A DNA stretch of 64,000 bases from Euryodendron excelsum. Its lineage: Eukaryota > Streptophyta > Magnoliopsida > Ericales > Pentaphylacaceae. Below are positions 1 through 10,333 of this stretch, piece after piece. A model generated the notes under the pieces. That model saw only the letters and a list, made by a program, of their open reading frames with translations. It made no database searches and was not told the origin of the DNA. A program made the translations under genes and the position numbers. The stretch spans positions 7,033,501-7,097,500 of the forward strand of contig CM065378.1 of the NCBI GenBank assembly GCA_033060915.1, given 5' to 3'. Position 1 is the first letter of the stretch, and each line of letters opens with the position of its first letter.

Positions 1-461
1 AAAGCGTAGAGAAATTATCTTATAAATCCAAAGACAGATGTGCTCCACTAAAAAATAGACATCAAAAAATAGGTCCAGCCTTCGCATTTTGAATAGTTTT
101 CTGCCCAATGCAGTATGCCCCATTTTTTATTCCCATGGGGTTTACCTTTCTGATTATAAGGGTCATTTTTCCAGATAAAATATATAAATAGATCGACCAT
201 AATATTGTTAATAAAGGAGGAGCTACAAGGATTAAATGCTCATAAAGTAATTAACATTGTAGTACCTAGTATCTTGTATCTTCACCTAGAATACTCCTCT
301 CCCTCTCTCTCACTCAGAGGGTAACCTCATTTTTGCTTAATAAACAATATTCCATTTTTGGTATAAAAAAAAAAAAGTTTCAACTTTTACATTGAAAAAA
401 GGTCAAAGTTTCAAATGTAGACAAATTTCATTGTTGGTAGTTTAATTCAAACCAAAGACCA
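1..461. other. AT-rich intergenic sequence
   Basis: No gene is seen here. The stretch is AT-rich with short homopolymers and a CT-rich patch near 298-315. No reading frame with recognisable protein content is present on either strand. Confidence 0.6.
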
Positions 462-723
462 ATGAGTCGTTGGTTCATTGGTGAAATCTCGAACTTGGTG
501 TGTCGAGGTCTGGGTTTAAAATCCTATAACGATATACTGGGGTCAACTCTACCACCTTAATCCCCTCACTGTGCTCCTGGTCGGAAGATCTTTAGTGTAC
601 CTGCTAAGACAGTAGATGGTGGGGGTGACCTAAGGGGCAATGTGCCCTGATAGAGGTGTTTGGGTTCTTCACCTACACCACCTTTTCTTGCTTAGGCCTC
701 CATTGTACCCAAAAAAAAAAAAA
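462..723 (+). repeat. tRNA-derived SINE candidate
   Basis: A polymerase III box A-like segment lies at about 471-485 (TGGTTCATTGGTGAA) and a degenerate box B-like segment at about 513-524 (GGTTTAAAATCC). The unit ends in a run of 13 A at 711-723. Split pol III boxes about 30 bp apart followed by a unique body and an A tail are the layout of plant SINEs. A convincing target-site duplication was not found, so the left edge is approximate. Confidence 0.55.
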
Positions 724-2588
724 TTAATTAGTTACTTCAAACTAGAGAAACCGAACAAGATCTTGTTAGATAAGGAAGGTTGAATTTTGTTTTTCTTACG
801 GATATTAATTTTTTGTTGCCAGAGAATAATTTCCAATTTTAGTATGGTTTACACAAAAAATCTTTATCCAATGGGAAAAAAAAAAAGTTAACCTTTTATT
901 GTATACAGTAAGCAATTTAATCCTATCAAACATACATGAATGTTGGCGGTTGCCCTGCATAACCCCCCTTAGATTTGCCTTTGCATGTGTATGGCCTGAG
1001 AGTCGATCAATCTAAAACCTTCTTCAAAATCAGCCTCACCAAACAAAGAAAAGAAAAGTATAGTTAAAAAAGACGGATGATAATGCCGAAGCTTAAAGTG
1101 TCGTTTTCACAGCATATTTAGTGCTTTTTATTTCAAACTTTCAAGTGAGAGAAAATTAAAATGCAGAGGAAACAACAATTTTTGACATTATTGCCATCCA
1201 AAAAAAATAATATACAACCTCCTTTTCTTATTACGAGAATTTACTTCTCGTGCTCTTTTTTCTTTGCTCTTTCTAGTTTCATCAACTATCAGAATTTAGT
1301 TTCTGTTTTGGTTTTTGATATTCTCGGAATAACAAAAATAAAAACATCTCATTTTTTATGTTCTCATAAACAAAAAAATAGGATTATAAAAAAACACAAC
1401 ATTTTCATATTGTTTTCTTTCTTGTGTAAAAATGGTTTTGAAAATTCAAAGAACACTGTGTTAGTAACTAAGGTGTTTTTTGAAACAAATTTTGATTCGA
1501 AACTAGTTTAACAAATGAAATCTCGGTAAAACAAAAATAATTTTCAAAACTAGTTTGCCAAAATCGATTTTGAAGAATTTAAAAATTGAAAACAGAAAAA
1601 AAATTGGAATCGGAACCGTAACCAAATGGTTATTGATAACCTTCACTCCCATCTTTAAATGTCTCACTTACATCATTATTAATTTGGCAGCTTGCCACCT
1701 TAAAGTATGAACAACTGGGAATTGTCCAAATAAATACGAATTTGTCAAAAATGAGGACTAATTACACCCTAATGAATTCCTCCACTTGACTGTTTGGTCA
1801 GCAAAAGTATCCTAACTACTTTTATCCATAGTTGACAAATACCAAATATTACGTATGTGGAATTTGGATCCAATTAGGGTGAAATTTGTCTCCAGTTTAA
1901 AAGATTAAGTTCCTTACAAAGTTACAAAGTCATAATCTAGCTCCTCCTCCTAGAAGTGACTACATTTTCCACACCAACTTGTCGGCTCATATAAAGAAAA
2001 TAGTGGGGGTATATGCTGATATATTGATATACATATAACTAATGCTATACCACCTAAAAATACATATAAAATTTATCATCAAAATAATATAATTAAATGT
2101 GCATCATTTACTTTTAAATAAATTAATTTTAATGATAACTCTTAATTATAAAAATACTACTACCACATTATTCTAATTATAATTGTAAAACGAATTAAGC
2201 TACTTGAACCGGCGTGTATTCAGTTTGTTAAAAGCTGTTAAATAAGTCAATTTTAAATACTACTGTCACATTATTCTGATTATAATTTTAAAACGAATTA
2301 AGCTATTTGAGCCGACATGTATTCAGTTAGTTAAAAATTGTTAAATAAGTCAATTTTAAATATATTTTAAGACTTTGAAATGTAAACAATAGACCAAAAT
2401 ATATATATTTAAATCCATGGAACAAACTATGATTTCTTTTTTGACAGAAACTTTGCTATGTTATTTCTGGCTAAAATTCACAATATATCACAATTACACC
2501 ACCCAGTCACCAACATATACATTTTTTAGTCTCCCACCAAAACTAAAACTAGTGATTTTCCATTTGTACCCTTCTCATACAACAATTT
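724..2588. other. AT-rich intergenic sequence
   Basis: There is no supported gene. A short direct repeat occurs: the segment around 2158-2250 (TACCACATTATTCTAATTATAA onward, ending near AAATAAGTCAATTTTAAAT) is repeated with changes around 2263-2360, a period of roughly 107 bp. An open frame at 1161-1511 has low-complexity Phe/Lys/Asn composition and resembles no known family. Confidence 0.55.
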
Positions 2589-3140
2589 TCATCTTGACCA
2601 AAGCGGCTCTTCTGTGATTGTATCCAACATAGGCCGCCGAGATCTACACAACCTATACTTGAACTCCGGCGCCGGAAACCCCTCCACATCTTCAAAATTC
2701 AACCTTGAACCGGCAACCTCGCTTTCGCGCGAACTATCAACAGTCGCCGCTGTCGTTGCTTCCGTATTTTGCAAAACCTCGCCGGACTCCGGCAATATCC
2801 TCCCGTTTCCACCTGATATCCGCTTCACCGCCGAGTTAGCCGCCATAAAAAACACGGCCATGTCGGCCGCCGTGACTACGGAGTTCACTCTTTTCATCGG
2901 AAACATGATGTACACGTTGCCAAACTCCAAGTCTTCATCGGCGGCGAGAGCTGAAAATCTCCGGCCGATGTTCAATGACCGAGAGTTGACCAAAAAGAAG
3001 GTCGGGCACTCAAGCATCAGCTCCGCCGCCTTCACAAGTTCTCGGAACTGCCTGATTTCACCACCGGGTAATATAACCCTTGCTGCCTTGGAGTTCTTCA
3101 TCGTAGGAGAGATAAGGGTGCACGAAACATAGTTTCCCAT
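2589..3140 (-). CDS. PADRE (DUF4228) domain protein
   Basis: An intronless gene of 183 residues. I chose the ATG at 3140 because it gives MGNYVSC, a classic N-myristoylation start (Gly2) with a neighbouring Cys for possible palmitoylation. An upstream in-frame ATG at 3194 would add 18 residues and bury that signal. The family core is visible: a strand reading VILPGGEIRQF, then AAELMLECPTFFLVNSRSL, a Leu/Asp-rich RFSALAADEDLE, and the diagnostic YIMFPMKRVNS. The C-terminus keeps the LCRSRRPMLDTITEEP motif common in this family. PADRE proteins are small plant proteins often induced by pathogens and abiotic stress; biochemical function is not known. Membrane attachment is inferred only from the N-terminus. 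Confidence 0.85.
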   Translation of the reverse strand: MGNYVSCTLISPTMKNSKAARVILPGGEIRQFRELVKAAELMLECPTFFLVNSRSLNIGRRFSALAADEDLEFGNVYIMFPMKRVNSVVTAADMAVFFMAANSAVKRISGGNGRILPESGEVLQNTEATTAATVDSSRESEVAGSRLNFEDVEGFPAPEFKYRLCRSRRPMLDTITEEPLWSR

Positions 3141-3217
3141 GTCGCAGAAAGATTTAGAGAGAGAGAAAGAGATACTATGGGTCTGGTGTGGCACAAAGAT
3201 TTGTGGGCTGAAATGGG

Positions 3218-3225
3218 TTTATATA
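3218..3225 (-). promoter_or_regulatory. TATA box of the PADRE gene
   Basis: The minus strand reads TATATAAA about 80 bp upstream of the chosen start codon at 3140. This position suits a short 5' UTR and supports the shorter start. Confidence 0.55.
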
Positions 3226-3299
3226 GAAGCATTGAAATTAATAGGACTGAAGGACGGCACGCTTTTTGTGTGCTGTATAGATACATATACGTCTATAAC

Positions 3300-4560
3300 C
3301 TATATATATATATAGTTATGTATGTATGTATTATCTATACAGGCCATGGATAAGGATTAATTACATTTAGACCTCCTAATCTATCATCATTTTTGTTTTA
3401 TCCCTTTATGTTTAAAACACTACATGTAGACCCTTATTTTTTTGTTTTATCATAAATGGTCATATTATCATTCTATTGGGTATTTGTTAGGGCCAAATTG
3501 ATGGAATTAAGTCATGTGCGCTGCACATGACCAAAAGTCTATATTTTTCTCTCCAAAATACTCTTTTTTTTAACAAAGACACTATTTTGAATACTAAATT
3601 ACTCATTTGTAATATATATACACCATGCACATAAGGAATTCGTTAAAAAGAGAAAAGTAAAGTCTGGTTATATTAGAAGACCATTCAAGGAATTTTTTTC
3701 AGCCAAACAAGGTTACAATAGACATTTTGCATTTTGTGGATCACACCTCAAAAAAATTTGGATTTTGTGTCTAATAATTAAATTATTTTGTAAATTCTGT
3801 TAACAATATTAACTTGGGCAACCTCTCTAATACATCAAATATTTATATGTAGTATTTTGAAGATGAGGAGAAAATGAAAATTGATGATAGATTCAGGGGT
3901 TCTGATATAATTATCCCAATTGATGATGGAAATGCTAGGAAGGCGCTATTAGGGAATAGAAAAAGGAAGCGGACGGCCGTGAGGCTGTGAATTGTGGATA
4001 TGAGGGTTGGGAGATTTGACCAGACGCGTTAGGCAAAGTGTTTGTGGGGGAAAACACGAGGAAGAAGCTGTGCCATGTTTCTTCGTCAGTCAGCGAATGG
4101 GTTTTGCTGTCTGATTAATATGCGCGTGGGACCTACGAAGACAATGCAATAAATGTCGACTTTGTGAAAATGGAATCATCGTCAAAGACCGGCCAACTTT
4201 TTCCTGAATGGGTTTCGTGGTTACTTTGTACCTGTCCACTACTTGTTAGCTAGGTTAGGACATGGGTTTTGCTATCCAACTGGCAAATCAACATTTTTGA
4301 AAGTATCTCTGCATACGTATTAATTAATAATGATATTTTTATAATGATATAATAATAATATTTTTATAATTAATAATTATTATAATGATAGATTTATTTT
4401 AAAATAAAAAGTCCTCATTTAACTCCATCGTTTTGTACATAAATTTTGTATGAGATTTGTAATTGTATAATATTACCGTATCATTAATATTGATGTGGCC
4501 ATATATACTTAATAGGGAATGACAATAGGGCTTCTTTCTTATAATTCTACATGATTGAAA
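3300..4560. other. AT-rich intergenic sequence left of the viral insert
   Basis: No gene is seen. The stretch includes a (TA)n tract near 3301-3315 and a 'GGATTAATTACATTTAGACC' segment at 3352-3371 of the kind that starts many plant Mutator-like MITEs. Short AT-rich runs (ATAATAATAATATTTTTATAAT type) fill 4320-4400. Confidence 0.5.
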
Positions 4561-4595
4561 TTTGAATGTGCGTCGATAAGTTAAGATTGCACCAA
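4561..4595. repeat. Left copy of 35-bp terminal direct repeat
   Basis: Begins TTTGAATGTGCGTCGATAAG and is identical over 35 bp to 12011-12045. The bases flanking the two copies differ on both sides, so the repeat is exactly 35 bp. It marks the 3' end of the viral insert as read on the minus strand. Confidence 0.9.
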
Positions 4596-4766
4596 CGCAA
4601 TATACAAATCACAAACAGATAAGGTATTGAACGAATAGATCAATATAGAACAGAATATAAAAGGAAAGAGAATACAAACAGATCTAAAAATAAGAACTAT
4701 CAAGGAAAGATAAATAAAACCTACCAAAAAGAGTATAATAAAAGTAAAGATTTTTGAAGTGAGAAA

Positions 4767-4772
4767 TTTATT
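4767..4772 (-). terminator. Viral poly(A) signal AATAAA
   Basis: AATAAA on the minus strand lies about 60 bp downstream of the TATA box. A poly(A) signal shortly after the start site is typical of pararetroviruses: it is bypassed on the first pass and used on the second pass around the circular genome. Confidence 0.6.
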
Positions 4773-4827
4773 AACAAGAGAGAGAATGGAGAATGGATAA
4801 TGGATGCCTTCAACAAGGGTGAAGGGT

Positions 4828-4838
4828 CTCTTTTATAG
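4828..4838 (-). promoter_or_regulatory. TATA box of the viral genomic promoter
   Basis: The minus strand reads CTATAAAAGAG, a strong 35S-type TATA box. It sits downstream of the last viral reading frame (stop at 5065) and upstream of the poly(A) signal. Transcription would run leftwards and leave the insert at 4561, towards the PADRE gene, which is in the same orientation. Confidence 0.65.
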
Positions 4839-4939
4839 ACAAAACGAAAACATTATTCCGGATTCCAAAAACTAATTACAAGTCCGAAGAGACAAATCAA
4901 ACGACTTTTTACAAAAGTAAAAAATGCTTTAGTAAGCAA

Positions 4940-4995
4940 TGACGCATAATGGAGTGGAGCTCAGATGAGTTGGCGTCGAGAAGCCATTTGCGTCA
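4940..4995 (-). promoter_or_regulatory. Pair of TGACG (as-1-like) motifs upstream of the viral TATA box
   Basis: TGACGCA occurs on the plus strand at 4940-4946 and TGACGCAA on the minus strand at 4988-4995, about 105 and 155 bp upstream of the TATA box. Paired TGACG motifs bind TGA-type bZIP factors in the CaMV 35S as-1 element, where they lie nearer to the TATA. The match is short and could be chance. Confidence 0.35.
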
Positions 4996-5064
4996 AAGGT
5001 AAGATGCATTTTTGTCGCGTAGCACGACAAGTTTCAAATGAAGATATATCTTCACATGGAACGG

Positions 5065-6486
5065 CTACTTTTTGTCGTCCTTATCCTTTTCTGACGAGGC
5101 TGATGAGCGAGGCTTTCTTGTCTTTTTCTTTGGCATAATATCAAGCATGGCATCAAAAAGATCTTCAGTAGTTGGAATAGGATCCGAATCCTCTTCATAT
5201 GAATCTTAGAATTCTCCTGCTAGACAGGTGTGTTGAGATGATTGGGATTGCATCTCTTCATCTGAATCAGAGTCAAATTTGAATGTAGCCAAAAATTCTC
5301 CTTTGAATTGACGGAAACATTCATACATTAAATCTTTATCTTTCAGAAGGGGATTTTGCATTTTTAATGCATTTTTCATGATCTCTAATTTAGATGTAGA
5401 AGGATAAGATTGAGATCTTTGGTATTCAGATTCTTACTGATAATCCTTAATCACAGCAGCTATTTCTGCCACAATTTTATCCAATTCTTTATCCATTTTA
5501 TTCCACCATCAAATATGGAATTGTCTGTAGAGACAAAGTAGATGATCCGAATCTTTTTTGACAATAGGGGTCCAGGCCCAAATCCAGGGTATTCCAAATT
5601 CACAGAAGAAATGGAGAAGATTGGATTCATCCATATAATGGGCTGGGTCCATTTTATTAATTTGGGGCGAATAGGCAGCCCAAAGTCCCAATTGTTCTTG
5701 AAGAACATTAGGTAAAATGGTATGAAGAGGCTCAAATTTTTTTCACCAAATATAAAACCATTGGGGCCAGCCTTTTTTATAAATTTGTGGATTAATTTTA
5801 ATCTACCAAGTATGTTTTTTTTTTGGATTTTCATAGAAAAAAGTCCAAGTAAAAGCTTGAACATAATCCCAATAATTACAGGTACGGGGATGGTCATGTA
5901 AAATAAATTGTTTTTCATCATGAGGGAGTAATCCCCATTCGTGTGGAAATATAATTTTCTTGATATAACATTTTGAAAAATTGATAGGGCCAGTTTTACT
6001 GGTCATATTGGAATAAAAATTTGTAAAATCACAGGAGTCTGTAATTTTCAAAAATTTTTGCATAACCATTCGAAATTTTTGGCTTCCAAAAGGATAAGTA
6101 AAAGTATGAAAATATTTTTTTATAAAATACCATGGATCATTTTCCCATTGTTTATCAATAGGTTCCAAATACAGAATATGATCTGTATAGGGAAGTTGAA
6201 CAAGGGTTAAAGAATGTGATGGTGATTCCACCATCTGAGCATATGATGCTTCAAGGTTAGAGATACCTTGTTGAGAGCCACTAGTTTGGATTTCTTGTGC
6301 AATTAGTTACTGCAACTTGACATAGATAGGATCATTCACAGATATGACTGTGGCTTTGTCTTTATTTGGTTTCATTCCAGATGATGAGGCCTGGTTAGAA
6401 CCATGACCTTTTGAGGGGGTATTTCTCCTGCCACGACCTCGGTTGGGGTTATAACCCCATCCTTTCCCGCGATCATAGGGATTCAT
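5065..6486 (-). pseudogene. C-terminal viral protein of unknown function, broken
   Basis: Downstream of RNase H, a reading frame starts at 6486 with an Arg/Gly-rich segment (GYNPNRGRGRRNTPSKGHG), suggestive of nucleic-acid binding. It is interrupted by a stop near 6308, continues as an open stretch at 6234-5803, changes frame into 5921-5460, and ends in a Lys/Ser-rich tail finishing at 5065 (MPKKKTRKPRSSASSEKD). The central part is rich in aromatics, with motifs such as YFIKKYFHTFTYPFGSQKF and HDHPRTCNYWDYVQAF. By eye it has no resemblance to the caulimovirus transactivator/viroplasmin. I do not know its function; its place at the end of the genome is where many genera carry ORF VI. Confidence 0.55.
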
Positions 6487-6635
6487 TCCTGTAGAAATTC
6501 ACGAGTGAGGAAATCAGGAAGAGAATTATCTTTTCCTTTGATATACATAATATCAAAGTCAAACACATATAACTGTGCTTGCCATCTAGCAATTATATGT
6601 TTAAATGCGTTATGTTTAACATCATTGCTGAAAAT

Positions 6636-8711
6636 TTATTTTGCAGCTTGACAATCTGTTTTTAACAAAAATTTTTGATTTAATAAATCATCTTGGAATT
6701 TAGATATACATTTCACAATAGAAAGAAATTTTTTCTTAACAGCAGCATATTTAGATTGAGCAGGATTCCATTTTCCTGAAGCATATCTTATCAAGATTTG
6801 TTTTTTAGTATCAGGTATTACCTGAGTAAGAATACCACCATAACCAATATTACTAGCATCAGTTTGTACAATTTTAAACCATGCAGGGTTAGCAAGAGTT
6901 AGGCATGGAATATTTTTAACCTTAGATTTAATTGTCTGAACTGTCAAAGTATGATCTGGCGTCCATGGAGAAGGAGTTTTCTTTAATCTATCATATAAAA
7001 TAGTAGAATCTTTTGTAAGATTTTTATAATAAGGATTAATATAATTAAGACTCCCTAAAAATCTCTGTAATTGAGTTTTATCTAGTATTTCATCAGGAAA
7101 TTTAGAGGCGAACTCAATACTCCTTGTAATAGGAATAATTTGTCCTTGATGGATATTATGACCCAAAAATCTAACAATAATTTGAAAAAGTTTCATTTTA
7201 GGAGCAGATATAACTAATCCTTTATTTATTATAATTTTGCGAAAAATATCTAGATGTTTAAAATGTTGATCTAGATTTTGAGAAAATACCAAAATATCAT
7301 CAATATATACCAAAATAAAATCAGTATAAGGAATAAAAATATCATTCATAATATTTTGACATTCAGAAGGAGCATTTTTCAATCCAAAAGGCATAACATT
7401 CCATTCATAATGTCCTATGGGAACAGTAAAAGCAGTTTTATATCTATCAGATTCAGCAACCTGAATTTGCCAAGATCCAAATTTTAAATCAAATTTAGAA
7501 AATATTAAAGTCTTATGAAGACGATCAAATAAATCCTTTTCATTAGGTATAGGATACCTAATCCATTTTAATACTTTGTTGAGAGGTTTATAATTGATAA
7601 CTAAGCGAGGCACGCCCCTCTCAATTTCAGTATTTTTATTAACATAGAAGCTTGTGCAACTCCAAAGAGAATATGATTTCCTAATGAGTTTTTTCTCAAG
7701 TAAAGAAGCAATTTCTTTTTTACATAATTCAAGATATTTTTGATTCATTTGACAAGGTCGAGCCCTTGTCAGTATTTGTCTATCAGAAAAATCATTTTCG
7801 TAGGTAAAAGAGACAATATGTCTTTGTCTATCCCAAAAAACATTAGGATGATCATTACAAATTTCACTAAGAAATTGTGTCTCAATGAATTTGATTTTTT
7901 CTTGAACTTTATATTTTACTAACGATTCAGAAATAGTCCATATTGAAATTTCTTGTTTAAGAAAATTAATTTGATTTTCTTTGGCTAACAAGATATTTTT
8001 AACCTCATTCAAATATCTAGTTTGAGGATCAGTTATAAACTGAAAAACTAGTTGTTGATTATTTAATCTAGTATAAATACCTATTGAGTCAATTTTTTCA
8101 ATAGGCATAATACTATGTAGAAAAGGGGTACCAAGTATAACATGGTGTTGTAAATTTTTAACAAGTAGAAAAGTAGATGGGATGCAGACATCTTGATTAC
8201 AGATATGAGTATCCGTAATTTTATACTGTATTTCTAACTTATTGCCACTAGCAAAAGTCAACGAATGTTTTGTTTTTTCAAAATATTGGGTTGGAATTAA
8301 CCCTTTTTGAACACAGTTTAGATCGACACCGCTATCAACTAAAGCAGTAAGATTTTCAATCAATAATTCATTATGAACGAATAAAGTGATTTTAATGTAC
8401 CACTTTTGTGAAGTAACTTGATCGAGAATAGCCAAATATTGGGGAAGAGAAGACTGAGATGACTCTGGAGAACTAGTCAACTGTCTGCCTAATTCTAAAG
8501 TATTAACCCTAGAGGTTAAACTTATATTGTCATTTTTGAGAGATTTAATCTCTATTTTTAACTGATTGATTTCAGTTTTTAAATCCTGTAAAGTAACAAG
8601 TTTGTCTTGTTGATGTTGAAGTCTTTTCATGACTTCTGTCATGCTATAAGCATAAGAAATTTTTGGAATATTATCTTGTTGCTTGACCTGCTTCAGATAA
8701 TTTTCAATCAT
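6636..8711 (-). CDS. Viral aspartic protease - reverse transcriptase - RNase H region
   Basis: An uninterrupted frame of 691 codons. Residues 25-75 form a likely coiled coil. The retroviral-type aspartic protease active site is DSG at 126-128, with the flap-side ILGTPFL at 192-198. The reverse transcriptase domain runs from about 315 to 560, with RLVINYKPLN near 369-378, SKFDLKFGSWQI near 405-416, and the catalytic YIDD at 469-472. RNase H begins near 612 with the TDAS aspartate (618) and reaches TDCQAAK at the frame end, so its last catalytic part lies beyond the stop at 6636 in other frames. It copies the viral pregenomic RNA into DNA in the family. The frame directly upstream, across a TAG at 8712-8714, is the same one that carries the zinc knuckle, so this start may be a decay artefact. 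Confidence 0.9.
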   Translation of the reverse strand: MIENYLKQVKQQDNIPKISYAYSMTEVMKRLQHQQDKLVTLQDLKTEINQLKIEIKSLKNDNISLTSRVNTLELGRQLTSSPESSQSSLPQYLAILDQVTSQKWYIKITLFVHNELLIENLTALVDSGVDLNCVQKGLIPTQYFEKTKHSLTFASGNKLEIQYKITDTHICNQDVCIPSTFLLVKNLQHHVILGTPFLHSIMPIEKIDSIGIYTRLNNQQLVFQFITDPQTRYLNEVKNILLAKENQINFLKQEISIWTISESLVKYKVQEKIKFIETQFLSEICNDHPNVFWDRQRHIVSFTYENDFSDRQILTRARPCQMNQKYLELCKKEIASLLEKKLIRKSYSLWSCTSFYVNKNTEIERGVPRLVINYKPLNKVLKWIRYPIPNEKDLFDRLHKTLIFSKFDLKFGSWQIQVAESDRYKTAFTVPIGHYEWNVMPFGLKNAPSECQNIMNDIFIPYTDFILVYIDDILVFSQNLDQHFKHLDIFRKIIINKGLVISAPKMKLFQIIVRFLGHNIHQGQIIPITRSIEFASKFPDEILDKTQLQRFLGSLNYINPYYKNLTKDSTILYDRLKKTPSPWTPDHTLTVQTIKSKVKNIPCLTLANPAWFKIVQTDASNIGYGGILTQVIPDTKKQILIRYASGKWNPAQSKYAAVKKKFLSIVKCISKFQDDLLNQKFLLKTDCQAAK

Positions 8712-9110
8712 CTAAGCTTTCATAATTGTATCAGGAATTTAATCTAAAATTTTTACGATTATTTCTTGATCCTGAGTAAGCATATTGATGCTTAAACCAT
8801 GCATATCAACTATGGCTTTATAATAATTACAATTACCTGAACCAGAATCTTGTTTGTCAATATCACTAGAAGACGAAATATCATTCTCTTGAACCTGATC
8901 TAACTCAGGTGACTCAGACTCAGTCGATCCAGATGTAGAATTATTATCTGGTTCACTTTCACTATTCAGAAATACTTTAACTAAAGTATCTTTGAGCTGT
9001 TCATCAATTTGAAGTTCATTTAACTTCTTTTTTGTAAGACATTTATTGGCATAGTGACCTAATTTGCCACATTTTCAACATTTAATTTTTTTGTTTTAGA
9101 TGTAGAGGTT
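8712..9110 (-). pseudogene. Zinc knuckle and acidic linker of the viral polyprotein, broken
   Basis: Around 9040-9081 the minus strand encodes a CX2CX4HX4C zinc knuckle (KCGKLGHYANKC at its core) with a TGA stop at the second position, between the first two cysteines. An acidic Ser/Glu/Asp-rich linker follows. The frame is the same as that of the protease-RT region and contains further stops near 8741 and at 8712. The upstream coat frame is one step out of register, with the change at a run of A (minus strand) near 9086-9092. Confidence 0.65.
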
Positions 9111-9754
9111 TTCTTCTTATGAGAAGATTTTTGAACATACTTTTTGGTGGGTTGACTTGTAGAAGCTTCCTGTGTATGTTTCTTTTTCCTATACGGAATT
9201 TTAGATTTAGATTTCTTTTTTTCTTTAGATCGTGTAGAATGATCTAGAGGTGGTTTTGGCATATCCATACTAAAATTATCACAAAAATCTCCAAGTTGAG
9301 ATTTTTCAGTAAGCCTTTGCTTTTTAAGCTGGCGTTTTAGTTTAATATCATTACATAAGGCTAATCCTTCTTGTATTTAGGTATCTATAAGATTACCAAA
9401 AGAATGGTTAGAATATGGAATAGAAATTCCATCATTTCGATCTCTAAGAGCTTTCCTAACTCGTTCAGCAAACAGAAAGGGAAGACCATCAATGAATTTA
9501 GACTTCTAATGATCACTATTAGCATCTGGAAGTTGCATAACACGACTAAGAAATACATCCTTATACCAACGAAAATGGGTAAGAGTAGGACATCTAAGAT
9601 TTTGCAGAAGTGTCCTAATATTTTCATTATTACTAGAATATCTTCCAGTAAAATGTTCACAGATGGCTAAAATCAGTGTATGAACTGATTGTTCCGTAAT
9701 AGTAACATGATTAGGATCATTAGGGGTAGGAGCAGATTCCTGTTTAACTGCATC
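9059..9754 (-). pseudogene. C-terminal part of viral coat/gag-like protein, broken by stops
   Basis: It continues the coat frame of 9755-10327 without a frame change but with several stop codons (near 9667, 9508 and 9379). Recognisable content includes a PTLTHFRWYKDVFLSR segment and a strongly basic Lys/Ser/Thr-rich tail at 9268-9059, as expected for the nucleic-acid binding end of a caulimovirid capsid protein just before the zinc knuckle. Confidence 0.6.
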
Positions 9755-10327
9755 TCAAATTTCAGATTTAGCAATGAAGGTTAGATAATTATCCCACCAA
9801 CCTTTGATAGTGCCAGTGAATCCACTAATTATCATTTGAGCTATGGCTCTATCAGTATTACCGCGTTGTTTACAAATAGTGCTGTGTATACAGATACGAT
9901 GACACATATCAAATATCTGTTTATCAGCCAGATCATCAAGATTCCATTCATAAATGGAATTTCCTTTATAATTATTTTGAATAAAATTATCATTTTCTTC
10001 AAATAATACATCTTGTGGAGTAGGTCGTTTATAATAAAAATGTTCTAAACACCTAGGTTCAGCCATAATTTTATTTACTTCATCTTTATCAGAAATTTCT
10101 AAGTCTTTAGAAATAGATTCTGATTTGACAGAAAGAGTAGAAATTTGAAAAGAATTTAATTTCTTTTCTAAAATCGAAACAAATTCATCTGTGGATTCTA
10201 GTTTAAATCCTTTAATATCTAAGGGAGGTTGTAAAGTTGCTTTAGCCTCCTTTGAAGGTTTAACTTCTTGAAGTTTCATTTGAGAAAGTTTTGTATGTAA
10301 TTGATCTAGCTTATGATCTAGATGCAA
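9755..10327 (-). pseudogene. Viral coat/gag-like protein, central part
   Basis: An open stretch of 190 codons. It starts with a heptad-like segment (DHKLDQLHTKLSQMKLQE), then a capsid-like core containing the MIISGFTGTIKGWWDNYL motif; the GWWDNYL signature is shared by many caulimovirid coat proteins. It is in the same frame as the 148-codon stretch upstream, separated by one stop codon and two codons, so both probably belonged to one polyprotein. It ends at a TGA at 9755, beyond which the frame continues. Confidence 0.65.
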
Positions 10328-10333
10328 TAATTG

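Noticed and set aside
1161..1511. Open frame of 116 codons
   Set aside because: Low-complexity Phe/Lys/Asn text in AT-rich DNA, with no known domain or splice partners.
2614..3132. Plus-strand open frame of 172 codons opposite the PADRE gene
   Set aside because: It is antisense to a clearly conserved protein, and its own translation is not recognisable. It is open because of codon bias on the other strand.
9385..9670. Open frames on both strands in the viral coat region
   Set aside because: They are out of register with the coat frame, which can be followed through this stretch with stop codons.
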